Shown here piece after piece: positions 18,124-27,047 of a stretch of DNA of 58,816 nt. Made by a program: the position numbers and the translations under genes. The notes below the pieces were generated by a model. It had not been told where the DNA came from and did no database searches. It worked only from the letters and a program-made list of their open reading frames with translations. This DNA is from CAYLJJ01 sp964384025 (lineage in GTDB: Bacteria; Myxococcota_A; Bradymonadia; UBA7976; UBA1532): assembly GCA_964384025.1 (NCBI GenBank), contig CAYLJJ010000031.1:1-58816 (forward strand), given 5' to 3'. Every line of letters starts with the position of its first letter. The first letter of the stretch is position 1.

Positions 18124-19263
18124 GTGATCGTCTGGTTGATGAATGAGCTGCGGGAGTACTTTCCACCCCTGCGGGTCTTTCGCTATGTTTCTTTCCGCGT
18201 CATCGCCGCGATGCTCACTGCTATGGCGATCAGCTTTCTCCTGCATCCCTGGTTTATCAAGAGGTTGCAGAGTCGCCAGATCGGGCAGGTGGTGCGCAGC
18301 GATGGCCCTGAGTCTCACTTCAGCAAGGCAGGGACTCCAACGATGGGAGGATCCCTCGTCCTCTTCGCCCTGGTGATCCCCACCCTCCTCTGGACTGAAC
18401 TCTCCAACCACTATATCTGGGCGGCCCTGATCGTTACCGTCTCTTTTGGGGTGATCGGCTTTGTTGACGACTATATGAAGCTGCGTTATCGCAACAGCAA
18501 GGGGCTCTCGGGCCGCCTTAAGCTGCTCTTTCAGTTCCTCATCAGTGGGGGGGTGATGTTCCTCCTCTTTTACTTCCAGGAAGGCTTTGAGCCTCAGCTC
18601 TATCTGCCCTTTGTCAGCGCTGATAAGTTCTTCGTAGAGTTGCCCCTTTTTCTGATGCTCCCCTTTGTGATGATCGTGATCACCGGGACCAGCAACGCGG
18701 TCAACCTGACCGATGGCCTTGATGGCCTCGCCATCGGCCCGGTGATGATCGCCGCCGCTGCCTTCCTGATCCTGGCCTATGGAGCGGGTACGGTCCTGAG
18801 TTTCCCTGAAACCCTTGCTGATGGAAGCCAGAGTTATCACAACTTTAACATCGCCCACTATCTCCACCTCCCCCATGTACCTGGGGTCAGCGAGCTGTCG
18901 ATCTTCGCGGCGGCGATCATCGGCGCGGGGGTTGGTTTCCTTTGGTTTAACACCTTCCCCGCTCAGGTTTTTATGGGAGATGTAGGCAGCTTAGCGCTGG
19001 GAGGCGCCATCGGTATGTTGGCGGTCCTGACCAAAAATGAGCTGCTCTCCCTGATCATCTGCGGTCTCTTTGTGATTGAGGCCCTCTCTGTGATCATGCA
19101 GACCACCTCTTACAAACTCACAGGAAAGCGAGTTTTTAAGATGGCACCCATCCACCATCACTTCGAGAAGCTGGGTTGGCAAGAGCCCAAAATCGTCGTT
19201 CGCTTCTGGATCGTCTCGGTGATGTTGGCGCTCGTCGGTCTGGCCAGCATCAAGCTCAGATGA
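18124..19263 (+). CDS. mraY: Phospho-MurNAc-pentapeptide transferase MraY
   Basis: A 379-aa polytopic membrane enzyme that transfers phospho-MurNAc-pentapeptide to undecaprenyl phosphate, giving lipid I. It shows about ten membrane helices, the aspartate motif VDDYMKLR, NAVNLTDGLDGLA, MGDVGSLALGG and the cytoplasmic HHHFEKLGW motif. GTG start at 18124 after GAGGAG. Its stop overlaps the start of ftsW (ATGA); in most dcw clusters murD would come between them. Confidence 0.95.
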   Translation: MIVWLMNELREYFPPLRVFRYVSFRVIAAMLTAMAISFLLHPWFIKRLQSRQIGQVVRSDGPESHFSKAGTPTMGGSLVLFALVIPTLLWTELSNHYIWAALIVTVSFGVIGFVDDYMKLRYRNSKGLSGRLKLLFQFLISGGVMFLLFYFQEGFEPQLYLPFVSADKFFVELPLFLMLPFVMIVITGTSNAVNLTDGLDGLAIGPVMIAAAAFLILAYGAGTVLSFPETLADGSQSYHNFNIAHYLHLPHVPGVSELSIFAAAIIGAGVGFLWFNTFPAQVFMGDVGSLALGGAIGMLAVLTKNELLSLIICGLFVIEALSVIMQTTSYKLTGKRVFKMAPIHHHFEKLGWQEPKIVVRFWIVSVMLALVGLASIKLR

Positions 19264-20459
19264 GGCGCTTCCTGGAGCAGCTTAGAGAGGGACCCAGAGA
19301 GGGTGACACGCTGTGGCGCTCTCCTCGCTATGACCGGATCCTGATGGCTTGTGTCCTGGTCCTAATGGCCTTGGGTCTTGTGATGGTCTACTCCGCCAGT
19401 ATCGCCAGCGCGGAGTTGAAGATGGGCTCCCCCAGCTTCTTCCTCAAGCGACAGCTCCTCTTTGTTGGCCTCAGCTTGGCGCTGATGATCTTCGCCTTAA
19501 ACATCCACCATGAGCTGTGGGGCCGTTTGCATCTCTGGATCCTGGGGGGTGCAGTGCTGCTCCTCCTGGGAGTCTTTATCCCGGGGCTCTCCTCCAGCGT
19601 CAAAGGGGCCGCTCGCTGGATCGTCATGGGACCGCTGCGCTTTCAGCCCAGCGAAGGGATCAAACTGGCTTGGCTGATCTTCCTCGCTCGACATATCGCT
19701 CAGCGACAACCAAAGGCCCATGAGTTTAAAGCGCTCTGGTTAAAACCTTTGGGGTTAATGAGCGGCATCACGCTGCTGCTTCTGCTTCAACCTGACTTTG
19801 GAAGCACGGTTATCTGTGGCTTTATGATGTTGAGCCTCATCTGGATCGGAGGAGCACGATGGCGACATACCCTGGGACTGATCAGCCTGGGGCTCGTCTT
19901 GATGGCCCTCGCCATCTATCTGGAACCCTATCGTTTTCGACGCCTTATTATTTTCCTAAACCCAGAGCTGGATCCAACCGGAGTGGGTTACCACATCAAC
20001 CAATCCCTGATCAGCTTTGGCTCCGGAGAGTGGCTGGGTCTGGGCTTAGGGGCCAGCCGCCAAAAGCTTCTCTATCTGCCTGAGGCTCATACCGACTTTA
20101 TCTTCAGCATCATCGGAGAGGAACTGGGGCTCTTGGGAGCGCTTACGGTGATGCTCATCTATGCTCTCTTTATCTGGAGAGGCTTTCATATCGCGCAAGA
20201 AGCTTCCAGCGCTTTTGGAGGGCTCTTAGCTTTTGGCCTCACCCTGGAGATCGGCTTCCAAGCGGGGATCAATATGGCGGTGGCTGTAGCGATGGCGCCC
20301 ACCAAGGGGCTCACCCTACCCTTTGTCAGCTATGGAGGCAGCTCCCTAATCACCCTGGGGCTGGCCGTTGGCATCCTCCTCAACATCTCCCGAGGAGCAC
20401 CTCCACCCCCTTGGTTGCATGAACCCCTCCCTCGACTCCTGAATCGGATCATCCCATGA
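19260..20459 (+). CDS. ftsW: Septal peptidoglycan polymerase FtsW
   Basis: A 399-aa SEDS-family glycosyltransferase that polymerises septal glycan with FtsI. It has about ten membrane helices, VYSASIASA near the first helix, QPSEGIKLAW in the central loop and TKGLTLPFVSYGGSSL near the end, all family signatures. The frame is open upstream to 19176. The ATG at 19260 gives the usual 4-base overlap with mraY and a short charged N-terminus, so it is preferred. Confidence 0.94.
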   Translation: MRRFLEQLREGPREGDTLWRSPRYDRILMACVLVLMALGLVMVYSASIASAELKMGSPSFFLKRQLLFVGLSLALMIFALNIHHELWGRLHLWILGGAVLLLLGVFIPGLSSSVKGAARWIVMGPLRFQPSEGIKLAWLIFLARHIAQRQPKAHEFKALWLKPLGLMSGITLLLLLQPDFGSTVICGFMMLSLIWIGGARWRHTLGLISLGLVLMALAIYLEPYRFRRLIIFLNPELDPTGVGYHINQSLISFGSGEWLGLGLGASRQKLLYLPEAHTDFIFSIIGEELGLLGALTVMLIYALFIWRGFHIAQEASSAFGGLLAFGLTLEIGFQAGINMAVAVAMAPTKGLTLPFVSYGGSSLITLGLAVGILLNISRGAPPPPWLHEPLPRLLNRIIP

Positions 20460-21544
20460 ATCCTGAACAGCGCGCGCCCCTCCTGGCCCTGGTTGGAGGC
20501 GGCACTGGCGGACATATTTTTCCAGCGGTGGCGATCGCTCAGGTTTGGAAGGCTCGAGGTGGACAGCTGATCTTCATCGGCAACCCCAAGAGCATCGAGG
20601 CGCGGGTGACGGCGGAGCTGGGTTTTGAGTTTCATAGTTTTCAGACCAGGCGGCTCAAAAACGCAGGGGGCTTGGAGCGAGCGCGCACCCTGTTGGGTCT
20701 CCCTGTGAACCTCCTCAAGGCAGTACAGCTTCTACGACGTCTGCGCCCTCAAGTGGTCTTGGGAGTAGGGGGCTATGTCTCTGGTCCAGTGCTCCTGGCC
20801 GCTGCCGCTCTAAGGCTGCCCTGCGCGGTGGCGGAGCAGAATGCGCGAGCGGGGCTGAGCAATCGTATCCTGGGGCGCTTTGTTCAGCGAGTCTATAGCG
20901 CCTTCCCTCAGATCGAGGCGCAGATGCCCCCTGGGAAGGTTCGTCTCCTGGGCAATCCGCTGCGCAGAGAGGTCTTGGCTCAAGCTGAGCGAGCGAGACC
21001 TGCTGGGCGGGGGCGGCGAGTCTTTGTTCTGGGAGGCAGTCAGGGGGCCTTGGCCCTTAACCAACATCTACCCGCTGTCCTCAGCACTCTGAGTCAAGAG
21101 TTCCCCGATCTTCAGGTCCTTCATCAAGCGGGGCGTGGTAAAGAGGAGCCGGTCAAAGCCGCCTACGCTGCAGCGGCCTTTCCCAAGGCGCGAGTCGAGG
21201 CTTTCATTGATGAGATTGCTCAGGAGATGGAGGCGGCGGATCTTCTGGTGGCCCGTGCTGGGGCCACCACGGTGGCTGAATTGGCCTGTATCGGGCGCCC
21301 TGCGCTCCTTATACCCTTCCCCTACGCTGCTGATGATCATCAAGCCGCCAACGCTCAAGCCCTCGTCGATCTGGGCGCCGCGCAGATGCTGCGGGAGGAG
21401 GCTTTGAAGGAGCAGCTCCCAGGAGTCCTGAAGAGACTCTTGAATGATCAGGAGGGCCTCGCTGAGATGGGGCGGCGGGCTCGACGCCTCGCGCGGCCTA
21501 AGGCCGCTGAAGAGATCGTGGAGGATCTATGGAATTTAAGTTGA
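20456..21544 (+). CDS. murG: UDP-GlcNAc:lipid I N-acetylglucosaminyltransferase MurG
   Basis: A 362-aa peripheral membrane GT-B transferase that converts lipid I to lipid II. N-terminal GGGTGGHIFPAVAIA, GVGGYVSGPV, AVAEQNARAGLSNR, FVLGGSQGA in the second Rossmann domain and VARAGATTVAEL/PFPYAADDHQ in the sugar-nucleotide site are all present. It overlaps ftsW by 4 bases and ddl by 16 bases. murC and murB, which commonly follow murG, are missing. Confidence 0.95.
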   Translation: MNPEQRAPLLALVGGGTGGHIFPAVAIAQVWKARGGQLIFIGNPKSIEARVTAELGFEFHSFQTRRLKNAGGLERARTLLGLPVNLLKAVQLLRRLRPQVVLGVGGYVSGPVLLAAAALRLPCAVAEQNARAGLSNRILGRFVQRVYSAFPQIEAQMPPGKVRLLGNPLRREVLAQAERARPAGRGRRVFVLGGSQGALALNQHLPAVLSTLSQEFPDLQVLHQAGRGKEEPVKAAYAAAAFPKARVEAFIDEIAQEMEAADLLVARAGATTVAELACIGRPALLIPFPYAADDHQAANAQALVDLGAAQMLREEALKEQLPGVLKRLLNDQEGLAEMGRRARRLARPKAAEEIVEDLWNLS

Positions 21545-22461
21545 CGGGGCGCTTTCGTGAGCGGCGGGTTGGGGTCCTCTTTGGTGGCCCCTCCAAAGAG
21601 CGTGAGGTGAGCCTAGAGACAGGTCGAGGTATTCAAGCAGCGCTCCTGAAGCGAGGTTATCAGGCGATCCTCATCGACGCGCTCCAAGATCTGCCGGGGC
21701 GTCTCAGAGCGGAAGGGGTGGAGGTGGTCTATAACGCCCTTCATGGAACCTTGGGGGAGGATGGCCGCGTTCAGGGTCTCTTAGACTGGATGGGGTTGCC
21801 CTACACTGGAGAGGATTGGCGCAGCAGCCTCCTCGCCTTTGATAAGGGCTTGGCCAAAGATCGCTTCCGCGCCGTAGGACTTCCAGTGGCTGAGGATCTC
21901 CTCTTGACGCCCGCCGAGGCTCTGGCCTTGAAGGCCTCGCCGATGGCGCTGCCGTTGGTGGCAAAGCCGGTCTCTGAGGGTTCCAGCGTGGGCGTCAGCC
22001 TGATCAAACGCCCTGAAGAACTGAGGCCTGCCTTGAAGAGAGCTGCGGCCTGTGGTCCTGTGCTCCTGGAGCGCTTTGTCCAGGGACAGGAGATCTCTGT
22101 AGTGGTGATGGAGGCACAGATCTTGGGATCGGTGGAGATTGAGCCTCTGCGCAAGTTCTACGATTACAGCGCCAAATATAAGGAGACAGGGACCCGCTAC
22201 CATCTACCCCCCCGAATCCCAGCGCGGGCGCGCCTGGAGTTAGAAGCCTGTGCCTTGACAGCACATCAAGCTCTGGGTTGCCGTGGAGTGAGCCGCAGTG
22301 ATCTGATCTGGGGAGAGGGAGGCTATGTGCTCCTTGAGCTCAACACCCTCCCTGGAATGACTCCTACCAGCTTAGTACCCAAGGTAGCTGAGGCTCAGGG
22401 AATCTCCTTCTCCGAGCTGGTGGAGCTGATCCTTGAGGCCGCCTTGGAGGGGCCGCACTGA
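21529..22461 (+). CDS. ddl: D-alanine--D-alanine ligase
   Basis: A 310-aa ATP-grasp enzyme supplying the D-Ala-D-Ala dipeptide used by MurF. Motifs are VLFGGPSKEREVSLETG at the N-terminus, YNALHGTLGEDG, KPVSEGSSVGV, the omega-loop-like YSAKY and the metal site LELNTLPGMTPTSL. The length is standard for DdlB. It lies between murG and ftsQ, the common ddlB position. The stop and the next ATG share one base (TGATG). Confidence 0.95.
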   Translation: MEFKLTGRFRERRVGVLFGGPSKEREVSLETGRGIQAALLKRGYQAILIDALQDLPGRLRAEGVEVVYNALHGTLGEDGRVQGLLDWMGLPYTGEDWRSSLLAFDKGLAKDRFRAVGLPVAEDLLLTPAEALALKASPMALPLVAKPVSEGSSVGVSLIKRPEELRPALKRAAACGPVLLERFVQGQEISVVVMEAQILGSVEIEPLRKFYDYSAKYKETGTRYHLPPRIPARARLELEACALTAHQALGCRGVSRSDLIWGEGGYVLLELNTLPGMTPTSLVPKVAEAQGISFSELVELILEAALEGPH

Positions 22462-23294
22462 TGGAGCCTGCTCTCAGCCTCTGGCTGCGCCTGTTGCGCT
22501 GCTCTTGGTCAGGCTTCAGCGCACTCCTCAACTTTCTTTTTCGCCTATTCCTGGTTTTGGCGGCCTTGGCTGCCCTCAGCTACTTCGCCTGGATAGAGAT
22601 CCAGGGCTCCGCCTATTTCCACCTGAAACAGATCGAGGTCCAGGCGAGCCGTCATATGAGCGAGGCACAGATTCGGGAGTCTCTGAGCTTGAACGTACCG
22701 GTTAACTATTTCCAGTTTGATACCGAAGAGGCGAAGGCCACCCTGGAGGAGCGACCTTGGGTGTTGGAGGCCCAAGTGACCAAGAGCCTACCCGATCAGT
22801 TAAAGATCAGCCTGAGAGAACGGGTCCCTGCGGGGATCCTCATCCTGGAGACTCTTCACCTCGTGGACAGTGAGGGCCAAGTTTTCGTCGAAGCCCAAGT
22901 CTGGGAGGCTAAAGACCTCCCTATCATCAGTGGCTTAAGCCGAGATGAGCTTCTCCGCGCCCCCGAGCAAGCGGCCGCTCGAATCAAGGCTGCTCTCGAC
23001 TTGGCCTCGCTCTATCGACAGCAACCTCTCTCAAAAGAGAAGCCCCTGAGTGACCTCTATCTGGATCAAGTCGGACGGATCAACCTCAACCTGGGAGGTA
23101 CGCGAGTCTCTATCGCTTGGACAGCAAGTCGAGAGAAGCTGGATCACCTAAACAAAATCTTTCAGAAATTGGAGGAGCGAGAGATGGACGCGGAGTATAT
23201 CATTTTAAGCGAGGATCTCAGACGCGCTGTTGTTAAGGAGATTCCTAAAGAAACCCAGGGCGACTCTCTCACTCTTCGACCAAAGCTAAAATAG
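22461..23294 (+). CDS. ftsQ: Cell division protein FtsQ
   Basis: A 277-aa bitopic protein with an N-terminal membrane helix (about residues 24-48) and a POTRA domain (about 52-122) starting FHLKQIEVQASRHMSEAQI. The beta domain carries the typical RPWVLEAQVTKSLPDQLKISLRER motif. FtsQ links FtsL/FtsB and regulates FtsWI. Overlaps ddl by one base; ftsA follows after 8 bases. Confidence 0.9.
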   Translation: MEPALSLWLRLLRCSWSGFSALLNFLFRLFLVLAALAALSYFAWIEIQGSAYFHLKQIEVQASRHMSEAQIRESLSLNVPVNYFQFDTEEAKATLEERPWVLEAQVTKSLPDQLKISLRERVPAGILILETLHLVDSEGQVFVEAQVWEAKDLPIISGLSRDELLRAPEQAAARIKAALDLASLYRQQPLSKEKPLSDLYLDQVGRINLNLGGTRVSIAWTASREKLDHLNKIFQKLEEREMDAEYIILSEDLRRAVVKEIPKETQGDSLTLRPKLK

Positions 23295-23302
23295 GCGAGA
23301 TT

Positions 23303-24487
23303 ATGGCAAAAGATCGGATCCTCTCTGGCCTTGATGTTGGGAGTAAAGATGTAAAATGTGTTGTCGCGGTCTTGGACGAGGATCAACAGATCGACATCAT
23401 CGGTACAGGATCTCGCCTCTCTGGCAGCCCAGAGGAGATCACTGAGAGCATTCGAGGAGCAATCAATGATGCAGAGCTGATGGCGGGCTGCACGATCAAG
23501 GAAGCCTACCTCTCCCTCTCAGGCCGCTCCTCTCAGAGTTTTAACAGCGAGGGGATGACGCGGATCAAAACGGGAAAGGTGCGTGGATCGGATATCCGCG
23601 CCGTTGTTGAGATGGCTGAGGCGGTCAAGCTCCCCCCTGAGATGCAGGTCCTCCATGTAGTCCCACAGGAGTTCATCATCGATGGCCAGGGGGGGATCAA
23701 TTCACCTCTTGGAATGTCGGGAGTACGGCTGGAGCTGCGAGCCCATCTGCTCCTCGCTGAGCGCAAACTCCTCAGCTCCTTGAGAGAGCTTTGTAAAGGA
23801 CTCAGGATTTTAGATGTGGTGCCCGCACCTCTCGCGCAGGCAGAGCTGCTGCTCAGCTCACAGAGCCAAGAAATGGGGGTTGTCTTGGTGGATCTGGGAG
23901 CAGAGTCAAGCGACCTCTCTATCTTCTTGAGCGGGAGTATCGCTCATATGCTCTCTGTCCCCCTGGGCGGAGAACTGATCACTCAGGATATCAAGGAGTG
24001 TCTCAGCGTCGCGCTCCCAGAGGCAGACAGGCTCAAGCGAGAGCATGGTCTCGCGCTCTCTCGTCTTCTGGAGTCTGAGGAACAGCTGGAGATCCCTGGC
24101 TTGGGAGGGCGACCCGCCTATACCGTCTCAAAACAGTATCTCTGCGCGGTTATTGAAGCACGCTTAGAGGAGATCTTTAAGCTGCTGGAGGAGCAGCTGG
24201 CTCGTACAGGCTATCTGGATCTTCCCGGAGGCGTGGTCCTTACCGGAGGGAGCGCAAACTTGGGGGCCACAGAGGAGCTGGCTCGACAGATCTTGGGGAT
24301 GCCCTGTCTCTTGGGAAAACCACGCAAGATCAAAGGTCTGGTGGATGTAGTCAAGAACCCTCGTTATACCACCGCGACAGGTCTAATCCTCTTCGCTGCT
24401 CGAGGTCGCTCTCGGGAATATTTCTCAGAGGGAGAGAGGAACTCTGGGATCTGGCAGCGCCTTCTTCGCACTTTGGGTCTAAGCTAA
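23303..24487 (+). CDS. ftsA: Cell division protein FtsA
   Basis: A 394-aa actin-like ATPase that tethers FtsZ to the membrane. It begins GLDVGSKDVKCVVAVLDE (phosphate-1), has an SHS2/1C-type insert (about residues 80-160), VVLTGGSANL (adenosine motif) and a C-terminal amphipathic membrane-targeting helix (WQRLLRTLGLS). The phosphate-2 motif reads VDLGAESSDLSIF, not the common DIGGGTTD, which may affect nucleotide binding. A 216-base gap separates it from ftsZ. Confidence 0.92.
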   Translation: MAKDRILSGLDVGSKDVKCVVAVLDEDQQIDIIGTGSRLSGSPEEITESIRGAINDAELMAGCTIKEAYLSLSGRSSQSFNSEGMTRIKTGKVRGSDIRAVVEMAEAVKLPPEMQVLHVVPQEFIIDGQGGINSPLGMSGVRLELRAHLLLAERKLLSSLRELCKGLRILDVVPAPLAQAELLLSSQSQEMGVVLVDLGAESSDLSIFLSGSIAHMLSVPLGGELITQDIKECLSVALPEADRLKREHGLALSRLLESEEQLEIPGLGGRPAYTVSKQYLCAVIEARLEEIFKLLEEQLARTGYLDLPGGVVLTGGSANLGATEELARQILGMPCLLGKPRKIKGLVDVVKNPRYTTATGLILFAARGRSREYFSEGERNSGIWQRLLRTLGLS

Positions 24488-24594
24488 ACATATTTATTCC
24501 ATTGCGTGAGAGGTATGGAGGTTTTAATCTCAACGGGTCGAGCGCGGCGCCAAAGAGAGAAGCACTCTGAACCCAAAAGCGCAAAGGTTTAGAA

Positions 24595-24615
24595 AGTTCG
24601 TTACCTTGACGAACT
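24595..24615. promoter_or_regulatory. Inverted repeat overlapping a TTGACG box before ftsZ
   Basis: AGTTCGT (24595-24601) and ACGAACT (24609-24615) form a 7-bp inverted repeat with a 7-base centre. A TTGACG hexamer (24607-24612) lies partly in it. This sits in the 216-base ftsA-ftsZ gap, the only large gap in the cluster, and could be an operator over a promoter for ftsZ. No good -10 hexamer is seen at normal spacing. Confidence 0.3.
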
Positions 24616-24703
24616 GTAATGGCTGGAGACCTCCGTTGCCTGAATCGCTGTGGTTATTTTCAGACAGCTCCTAGATCGGGTGCGAGATTAAGGAGAGAGC
24701 CAG

Positions 24704-26140
24704 ATGGATAATATATTTGAATTTGTGAGCAACAGTGGGGGAGCCCGCCTAAAGGTGATCGGTGTAGGTGGCGGGGGCGGCAATGCCGTCGCCACCATGC
24801 TGGCCTCCGGTCTCCAGGGTGTTGATCTCATCGTCGCTAATACAGATCTTCAGGCACTGGAGAACTCTCCAGCCCCCAATAAGCTTCAGATTGGAGCGAA
24901 CCTGACCAAGGGCCTCGGCGCAGGCGCCAACCCAGAAGTGGGCCGAGATGCTGCCCAAGAGGATCAGCGCCTCATCTCAGAGGCCCTCGCAGGCGCCGAT
25001 ATGGTCTTTGTTACCGCAGGTATGGGTGGAGGTACCGGCACAGGAGCTGCGCCTGTTATCGCTCGCTGCGCTCGTGAACAGGGCGCCTTGACTGTGGGTG
25101 TGGTGACTAAGCCTTTCAACTTCGAGGGTAAGAAGCGTCGCCGGAAAGCGGAGGCAGGTATCGAGGTGCTCTCTGCTGAGGTTGACACCCTCGTGGTGAT
25201 CCCCAACCAGCGGCTCTTGGCCCTCGCTGATGAAAAAGCCCCCATGATCGACACCTTCCGCTTGGCGGATCAGGTGCTCTTCAATGCTGTCCAAGGGATC
25301 AGCGAGCTGATCACTCACCACGGCCTCATCAATGTAGACTTCGCTGATGTGCGCAAGGTGATGTCCAGTCGAGGCCTCGCCCTGATGGGGACTGGGCTGG
25401 GCTCAGGCCCCAAGCGCGCTCTGGACGCTGCCCAGGCCGCGATCTCCAGCCCGCTCCTCAACGATGTCAGCATCGAGGGAGCCACCGGGATCTTGATCAA
25501 CTTCACCGGTGGTCCAGATATGACCCTGATCGAGATCTCTGAGGCCGCTACCCTGGTGGAGGAGGCCGCTCATGATGAGGTGGAGTTGATCTTTGGTTCT
25601 CGCCTAGATGAGAAGATGGGCGATGAGATCAAGGTCACGGTTATCGCGACAGGTTTTGGGGCGCTGGTTGAGGAGGAGATCGGTAGATACGCGAGTGGTC
25701 ATCGTACCAACAAAGAGAACGTGGGACACCCCCCGATCTCTCGCCCCAGCTCTCCCATGATCAAGCAGCCTGCACCTCAACCTCAAGCTTCAGGACAGAG
25801 CCCGGTCTCGGTGACCGGCAATGTGCGCAACATGCCTCCTCCTGGGAGAGCTTCATCTGTCGGAAACCGTCTCTCCTCTCAGAGCGGAGCACCAGGGAAT
25901 CTGCGCAGCCGTCCGATCCCAAACTCTACACCTCCACTGAGGAGCAACATGGGCCAGAGTGTGGGGAGCCCAGCAACTCAAGGTCCTGATCTCAAAAGCC
26001 CAACCATCCACCGCAGGAGCGCAGGGATTCGTAGGATTAAGGACGCTCCAATGGGGGATGAATTTTGGCAGGATGTCAATATCGAGCCTGAGATAGATGA
26101 GGGTCTTGATCCTCTCCCTGAATGGCTCCAACCCAAATAA
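24704..26140 (+). CDS. ftsZ: Cell division GTPase FtsZ
   Basis: A 478-aa tubulin homologue that builds the Z ring. It has GVGGGGGNAV at the start, the tubulin signature GGGTGTG near residue 108, the T7 synergy loop NVDFADVRKVM and a complete GTPase/C-terminal core to about residue 320. A long Pro/Ser/Gln-rich linker of about 120 residues follows, then an acidic C-terminal peptide ending DPLPEWLQPK. This differs from the usual DIPAFLR-type peptide that binds FtsA/ZipA. AAGGAG is 9 bases before the ATG. It is the last gene of the cluster. Confidence 0.96.
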   Translation: MDNIFEFVSNSGGARLKVIGVGGGGGNAVATMLASGLQGVDLIVANTDLQALENSPAPNKLQIGANLTKGLGAGANPEVGRDAAQEDQRLISEALAGADMVFVTAGMGGGTGTGAAPVIARCAREQGALTVGVVTKPFNFEGKKRRRKAEAGIEVLSAEVDTLVVIPNQRLLALADEKAPMIDTFRLADQVLFNAVQGISELITHHGLINVDFADVRKVMSSRGLALMGTGLGSGPKRALDAAQAAISSPLLNDVSIEGATGILINFTGGPDMTLIEISEAATLVEEAAHDEVELIFGSRLDEKMGDEIKVTVIATGFGALVEEEIGRYASGHRTNKENVGHPPISRPSSPMIKQPAPQPQASGQSPVSVTGNVRNMPPPGRASSVGNRLSSQSGAPGNLRSRPIPNSTPPLRSNMGQSVGSPATQGPDLKSPTIHRRSAGIRRIKDAPMGDEFWQDVNIEPEIDEGLDPLPEWLQPK

Positions 26141-26240
26141 TTTCTCTCTCCCTTCGACCCAAAAAAGCAAATCTCGAATTTTCAAAGCCTCTTGACGTAA
26201 GGGCCGCTATCTTAGGCTCTGAAAACCAAAGGAAAAGAAT

Positions 26241-26888
26241 ATGCGCCTTACCCTCCTCCTCTCTCTCGCCCTCTCTACCCAGGCTCTCGCCAAGAGTAAG
26301 AAAGCCCCAAAGCCCATCTCGGTCCAAATCCAGAACAGCTGTAAAGGGGAGATCCGCCTGGGTCTAGAAAATCGTGAATTCAAGGTCGCTCCTGGAACGA
26401 CCTCTGCTTTGGAGTCTCTCCAAGGCAAGGCTGACTGGGCTTTTAAGCTCCGCCTTGATGGAGCGGATGCAGGTCTCCTGAGCTTGGAGCCGGGCACCAA
26501 GTATGGGATTCAGGTTAAAGAGTGCCAAGCGGGGGGAGCTAACTTTTACACTCAGAGTTACAAGGAGCGCCCCAAAAATATCTCTCCACAGGCCGCCGCT
26601 CAGCTGCGCTTTAGGGCTCAACAGAACCTCCACCTTGAATATCGCGCAGGAAAGCGAGGGCGCTTTAAGCCTCTCTCTGTCGCTATGACCAGCTATCGTG
26701 ATGTGCCAGGGGGAGAGCTTGAGTTCACCTTCCGTCTTAGAGCAGCCCGGCGTGGTCCTGTCCTCAAGGTCTTTAAAAAGAGCATCAAGTTGGAGTCTGG
26801 GCATCGCTATCTCGTTGAGGCTAGGGTCAACAACCAGGAGATCTTCTTTAAACAGGAGGATGAGGGCTGGCCTTCTAAGAAGCGTTAA
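26241..26888 (+). CDS. Secreted protein of unknown function
   Basis: A 215-aa protein with a short Sec signal (MRLTLLLSLALSTQALA). The mature part is basic and beta-rich, with two cysteines (NSCKGEI, KECQAGG) that could form a disulfide. It starts about 100 bases after ftsZ with AAAGGA before the ATG. No family is recognised, and no membrane segment or lipobox is visible. Confidence 0.65.
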   Translation: MRLTLLLSLALSTQALAKSKKAPKPISVQIQNSCKGEIRLGLENREFKVAPGTTSALESLQGKADWAFKLRLDGADAGLLSLEPGTKYGIQVKECQAGGANFYTQSYKERPKNISPQAAAQLRFRAQQNLHLEYRAGKRGRFKPLSVAMTSYRDVPGGELEFTFRLRAARRGPVLKVFKKSIKLESGHRYLVEARVNNQEIFFKQEDEGWPSKKR

Positions 26889-27047
26889 AAGCCTAACTTT
26901 TCTAAGCTGAACAATCGATCAGCGAGTCAAATAGGACACTCCACCTCTCCAGATATCTTCCCCCATCGTCGTAGACAAGACGCCTGAGCTGCTATTATCC
27001 ATCCACTCAGCTCACAGCCAACGGTGGCCAAACTCAAAGGGGGCGCG

